Positions 62,809 to 64,000 of a DNA stretch of 64,000 nt are shown here, in pieces (the stretch's first letter is position 1; each line of letters begins with the position of its first letter). The notes beneath the pieces were generated by a model. The model did not search any database and was not told the origin of the DNA. It saw only the letters and a program-made list of their open reading frames with translations. The DNA is from WLXB01 sp040221475 (GTDB taxonomy: Bacteria > Pseudomonadota > Alphaproteobacteria > Rhodospirillales > Rhodospirillaceae): positions 1-64,000 of the forward strand of contig JAVKEJ010000053.1 in the NCBI GenBank assembly GCA_040221475.1. Reading direction: 5' to 3'. The position numbers were made by a program, and so were the translations under genes.

Positions 62809-63540
62809 ATGCAGAAGACTTTTCTCTCGCTGTTAGCCTTTTTGGCCAGCGCCTTCCTGGCGTTCCCCAGTTACGCTGACGATGGCGTTCTGATCTTCGG
62901 AGCCACCCGCAACACGGGCCTGGAGATTGCAAAAATCCTCGCGGCGCGGGGCGAGGCTGTGACAGCGTTTGTCCGTCCGACGTCCAACCTGGAAAACCTT
63001 GAACCGCTGGGCGTCGAATATTTCGAAGGCGACGCCATGAATGCGGAAGATGTCGAGCGCGCAATCTCGGCAAAAAACTATAAAGCGATTATTTCCACGC
63101 TGGGCGGTGGACGTGGCGAGCGGCCCCCGGATTTGGTCGGCACCATCAACATCGTGGACGCTATGGTCAAGCACGGACCCAAGCGCATCTTAGTGGTCAC
63201 GGTCATTGGACCGGGCAACAGCCTCTCTATGGTGCCCGCTGAGCAGCGCGTGCAATTGGGCCGGGTCATTGAGCTCAAGGAAGAAGCTGAAAATTACATC
63301 ATCGCGGCGGATTTAGACTACACCATCATCCGGCCCGGACAGCTGACCTCCAATCCGCGCTCAGGCATTATTCGCCTAGACCTTGAGCCCTCACCAACAG
63401 GCCCCGTGACCCGCGCCGATTTGGCGGATCAAGTGGTCGGAGCGTACGATGACGACAGCACGATCAAACAAATCTACCAGGTGATTGGCAATGATCCGTT
63501 GATGACGGGGCAACGCATGGATGCCCCGCCCGGAGACTAG
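62809..63540 (+). CDS. exported NAD(P)-binding (NmrA/atypical SDR-like) protein
   Basis: A 243-residue protein. The ATG at 62809 has AGGAG upstream and starts a Sec signal (KTFLSLLAFLASAFLAFPSYADD). The mature part is a Rossmann fold with VLIFGATRNTGLEIAKILAARGEAVTAFVRP, a GDAMNAEDVERA acidic step, and YTIIRPGQLTSNP, typical of the NmrA-like atypical SDR group. Such proteins normally use cytoplasmic NAD(P); export is unusual, so it may bind another ligand. It is divergent from the TonB receptor across IclR site 4. Confidence 0.85.
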   Translation: MQKTFLSLLAFLASAFLAFPSYADDGVLIFGATRNTGLEIAKILAARGEAVTAFVRPTSNLENLEPLGVEYFEGDAMNAEDVERAISAKNYKAIISTLGGGRGERPPDLVGTINIVDAMVKHGPKRILVVTVIGPGNSLSMVPAEQRVQLGRVIELKEEAENYIIAADLDYTIIRPGQLTSNPRSGIIRLDLEPSPTGPVTRADLADQVVGAYDDDSTIKQIYQVIGNDPLMTGQRMDAPPGD

Positions 63541-63603
63541 ACGCCCGGTTCCCAGATGAGGGCTGTTTTCCGCCGTCAACCAAAGACTGATCACTCGAGA
63601 ACG

Positions 63604-63617
63604 GGCTATATATAGCC
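63604..63617. promoter_or_regulatory. 14-bp palindrome GGCTATATATAGCC
   Basis: A perfect palindrome in the 131-base gap before the last solute-binding gene, 54 bases ahead of its ATG. Its arms differ from the IclR-type sites. It could be an operator of that gene. Confidence 0.35.
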
Positions 63618-63671
63618 ACATTTACCTGTATCATAAGATCATACTCCGATCTTTGATGAGTGGTGTTTCTT

Positions 63672-64000
63672 ATGGTTGTTCTTGGTGTTGGTCTCCTTAG
63701 TCGTTACACAGTCGCGGCATGTGTCGCAGGCGGTATCCTTGTTGCAGGTCTTGGGTCTGCAGCACTCGCGGACAGCACGACCCTGCGCGTTGGTCACCCT
63801 TCTCCGGCTGTCAGTGGGGCGTACCCCTTTGCCCGTGATGAAGGCGGGGGTCTGCGTTATGCGATATACGATGCTCTGACGACGTTTTCGCCAACGGGCG
63901 AATTTGAGCCTGCACTTGCTGTATCTTGGAAAAACGAAACGCCAACCACCTGGGTGTTTCAGCTTCGCGAGAATGTGGTGTTCAGCAATGGGGAACCGTT
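63672..64000 (+). CDS. ABC transporter substrate-binding protein, family 5 (partial)
   Basis: Begins at ATG 63672 and runs off the right edge (about 110 residues seen). Signal segment (hydrophobic run to GLGSAALADS), then the SBP_bac_5 opening: TLRVGHPSPAVSGAYPFAR, LRYAIYDALTTFSPTGEFEPALAVSWKNETPTTWVFQLRENVVFSNGEP. It is the third family-5 binding protein in the window. Permease genes may follow outside the window. Confidence 0.88.
   Translation, partial: MVVLGVGLLSRYTVAACVAGGILVAGLGSAALADSTTLRVGHPSPAVSGAYPFARDEGGGLRYAIYDALTTFSPTGEFEPALAVSWKNETPTTWVFQLRENVVFSNGEP

Overview
The window looks like a chromosomal segment of a marine or saline-habitat alphaproteobacterium. Supporting signs are an N-acetylglutaminylglutamine amide (NAGGN) osmolyte operon, a monofunctional-regulator-free PutA, Tat-exported oxidoreductases, a TonB-dependent receptor and family-5 solute-binding proteins. 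This is judged from gene content and moderate GC only; no species is assigned. No tRNA, rRNA, transposase, integrase or CRISPR array was recognised.

Layout. 1-5900: peptidoglycan genes (L,D-transpeptidase plus M15/DUF882 peptidase), a DUF6491 protein, a universal stress protein with a DUF3008 protein, and an orphan lipoprotein solute-binding protein. 5900-20100: an osmolyte and proline block, with the NAGGN operon (amidotransferase, synthetase, M42 peptidase) divergent from a MarR regulator, then proB divergent from proC-proA-putP-putA. Proline synthesis and breakdown therefore sit side by side. 20100-22900: methyltransferase, small membrane proteins and a DUF305 protein. 23000-28400: five genes for an unknown pathway, four of them with export signals (amine oxidase, CpeT-like, nitrilase-like without its Cys, VOC), plus an alpha/beta hydrolase with an altered nucleophile motif.

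28500-44560 is one of the two most interesting blocks. A LuxO/SypG-like sigma-54 activator is followed by two type I secretion ABC proteins, both with degraded C-loops, then a HlyD adaptor and a 2293-residue RTX/CBM/acidic adhesin-like protein. A near-perfect -24/-12 promoter precedes the giant gene. Next come a kinase-REC-PP2C fusion and a STAS protein with the same domain architecture as SypE and SypA of Vibrio fischeri. I read this as a partner-switch and sigma-54 circuit controlling a secreted giant adhesin.

44700-49700 encodes an extracytoplasmic flavin/iron-sulfur electron route: DUF3034 porin-like protein, exported truncated globin, covalent-FMN protein, NosR-like 4Fe-4S membrane protein, ApbE flavin transferase and cytochrome b. 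It resembles a NosR split in two, without NosZ.

52000-64000 is the second notable block, a catabolic and uptake region around an IclR regulator. A 17-bp inverted repeat, AGCTC-N7-GAGCT, occurs upstream of iclR, the CoA-transferase/acyl-CoA dehydrogenase operon, the SUMF1-like/solute-binding operon, and between the TonB receptor and an exported NmrA-like protein. The simplest reading is a compact IclR regulon taking a substrate from the outer membrane to CoA metabolism. The substrate cannot be told from the sequence.
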